Assembly: GCA_016844625.1 (NCBI GenBank)
Contig: JAERMN010000187.1
Coordinates: 1 to 6,427, forward strand
Direction: 5' to 3'
Source of the DNA: Deltaproteobacteria bacterium
GTDB taxonomy: Bacteria > Desulfobacterota > Binatia > UBA9968
Length of the DNA: 6,427 nucleotides
Shown in pieces: positions 5,732 to 6,427 of this stretch. The position numbers and the translations under genes are program-made. The notes below the pieces were generated by a model. It was not told the origin of the DNA. It saw nothing but the letters and a program-made list of their open reading frames with translations, and made no database searches. How positions within the stretch are numbered: the stretch's first letter is position 1; the number at the start of each line of letters is the position of its first letter.

Positions 5732-6376
5732 TTATTCCGCGTCAGGTTGCTTTTCCGGCGCAGCGTTGGCGAAAGCGGGGAGCGCGTTGCAGTGCTTTTC
5801 GATTTCTAAAATCGTTGGATACTTCGACAAGTCGCAGCCGTAGCGGCGTGCGTTGCCGAGCTGCGGGATCAAACAAATATCAGCCAAGGTCGGCGCATCG
5901 CCGAAACAGAACTTGCCGCGCTTGGGCTGGGCGACGATCATCTCTTGGAGCGCGGCCAGGCCAAGATCGATCCAGTGCTGCGCCCACTGGTTCACCTGCT
6001 CGTCGGTCTGGTTGAAAGTCGCTTTGACATAATTCAAAACGCGCAAATTCTGAATCGGATGGACTTCGCAGGCGATGACCAGTGCCATGCCGCGGATGAT
6101 CGCTTTGTCCGCCGGGTCTTTCGGCAGCAGTGGCGGGTTTGGATATTTGTCTTCCAGATACTCGACGATCGCTAGTGATTGGGTGAGAATCCGCCCATCG
6201 TCCTCCAACGCCGGCACGAGAGCTTGTGGATTGATCGCGCGGTACGCCGCCGTCAGTTGCTCGCCGCCGCCGCGGCGCAGATGGATCGGCGCCTGCTCGT
6301 AACTCAAGCCTTTGAGATTGAGCGCGATGCGCACGCGGTAGGAAGCGGAGCTACGGAAAAAAGTGTAAAGCTTCAT
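5732..6376 (-). CDS. maiA: Maleylacetoacetate isomerase-like glutathione S-transferase, zeta class
   Basis: A complete 214-residue protein, the usual family length. The N-terminal thioredoxin-like domain carries the zeta-class signature SSASYRVRIAL (9-19), the cis-proline segment ALVPALE (P55) and the glutathione-contacting QSLAIVEYLE (Q66, S67). The helical domain contains ACEVHPIQNLRVL (102-114) and ADICLIPQ, both typical of this class. Known members use glutathione to isomerise maleylacetoacetate to fumarylacetoacetate in tyrosine/homogentisate breakdown, or maleylpyruvate in gentisate breakdown, in the cytosol. The cysteine of the SSCx motif is alanine here, as I recall for many bacterial members. 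ATG 6376 has AAGGA about seven bases upstream. No fumarylacetoacetase or dioxygenase gene is adjacent in the window, so the pathway assignment and symbol are by family resemblance only. Confidence 0.85.
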   Translation of the reverse strand: MKLYTFFRSSASYRVRIALNLKGLSYEQAPIHLRRGGGEQLTAAYRAINPQALVPALEDDGRILTQSLAIVEYLEDKYPNPPLLPKDPADKAIIRGMALVIACEVHPIQNLRVLNYVKATFNQTDEQVNQWAQHWIDLGLAALQEMIVAQPKRGKFCFGDAPTLADICLIPQLGNARRYGCDLSKYPTILEIEKHCNALPAFANAAPEKQPDAE

Positions 6377-6393
6377 GGGCGATCCTTTGGGTT

Positions 6394-6427
6394 GGAGTAA
6401 CGGAGTACTGGAGTATTGGAGTGATGG
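6394..6427. repeat. 8-bp tandem repeat GGAGTANT, at least four units
   Basis: GGAGTAAC, GGAGTACT, GGAGTATT and GGAGTGAT follow each other without gaps from 6394, and a fifth unit begins at the window edge (GG). On the transcribed strand this is a run of ACTCC units just upstream of the glutathione transferase ribosome site, so it may lie in the 5' untranslated region. The array may continue beyond the window. Confidence 0.75.

Overview
The window is a GC-rich stretch of bacterial chromosome with every recognisable gene on the minus strand. Read in the direction of transcription (right to left) the order is: a zeta-class glutathione transferase resembling maleylacetoacetate isomerase, a membrane-anchored DUF218 (YdcF/ElyC-like) protein, an ABC-transporter ATPase of the PotA/FbpC type, a short broken remnant of a Rieske oxygenase gene, an intact Rieske non-haem iron oxygenase, and a thiamine-pyrophosphate (TPP) enzyme of the acetolactate-synthase superfamily that runs off the left edge. 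The gene mix and the many intergenic palindromes and (TTTGCG)n-type repeats would fit a free-living soil or sediment bacterium of the kind assembled as 'Deltaproteobacteria', Binatota, Rokubacteria or Tectomicrobia genomes. This placement is an impression from gene content, not a demonstrated assignment.

Region by region: 1-1511 holds the partial TPP enzyme. 1512-1786 is an intergenic stretch dominated by a nested inverted repeat. 1787-3064 is the Rieske oxygenase. 3065-3256 holds a frame-disrupted fragment that looks like the first 19 codons of a second Rieske oxygenase joined to what may be its C-terminal tail. 3257-3647 is a gene-free mosaic of hairpins and short direct repeats. 3648-4712 is the ABC ATPase. 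4713-4834 carries a possible promoter and a tiny ORF whose stop overlaps the ATPase start. 4835-5608 is the DUF218 protein. 5609-5731 is a short spacer. 5732-6376 is the glutathione transferase. 6377-6427 contains an 8-bp tandem repeat.

The genes do not form a tight operon: spacers run from about 120 to nearly 600 bp and several are filled with repeats. A loose theme of aromatic or organic-acid catabolism is plausible (Rieske oxygenase for ring hydroxylation or demethylation, MaiA-like isomerase for ring-cleavage products, TPP enzyme for 2-oxoacid chemistry, ABC ATPase for uptake), but no substrate can be named. No reductase partner for the Rieske protein, no permease or binding protein for the ATPase, and no small regulatory subunit for the TPP enzyme are present here. 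I found no defence system, CRISPR array, RNA gene, transposase or clearly new biological system. The most unusual items are the collapsed Rieske gene copy and the nested intergenic palindromes.
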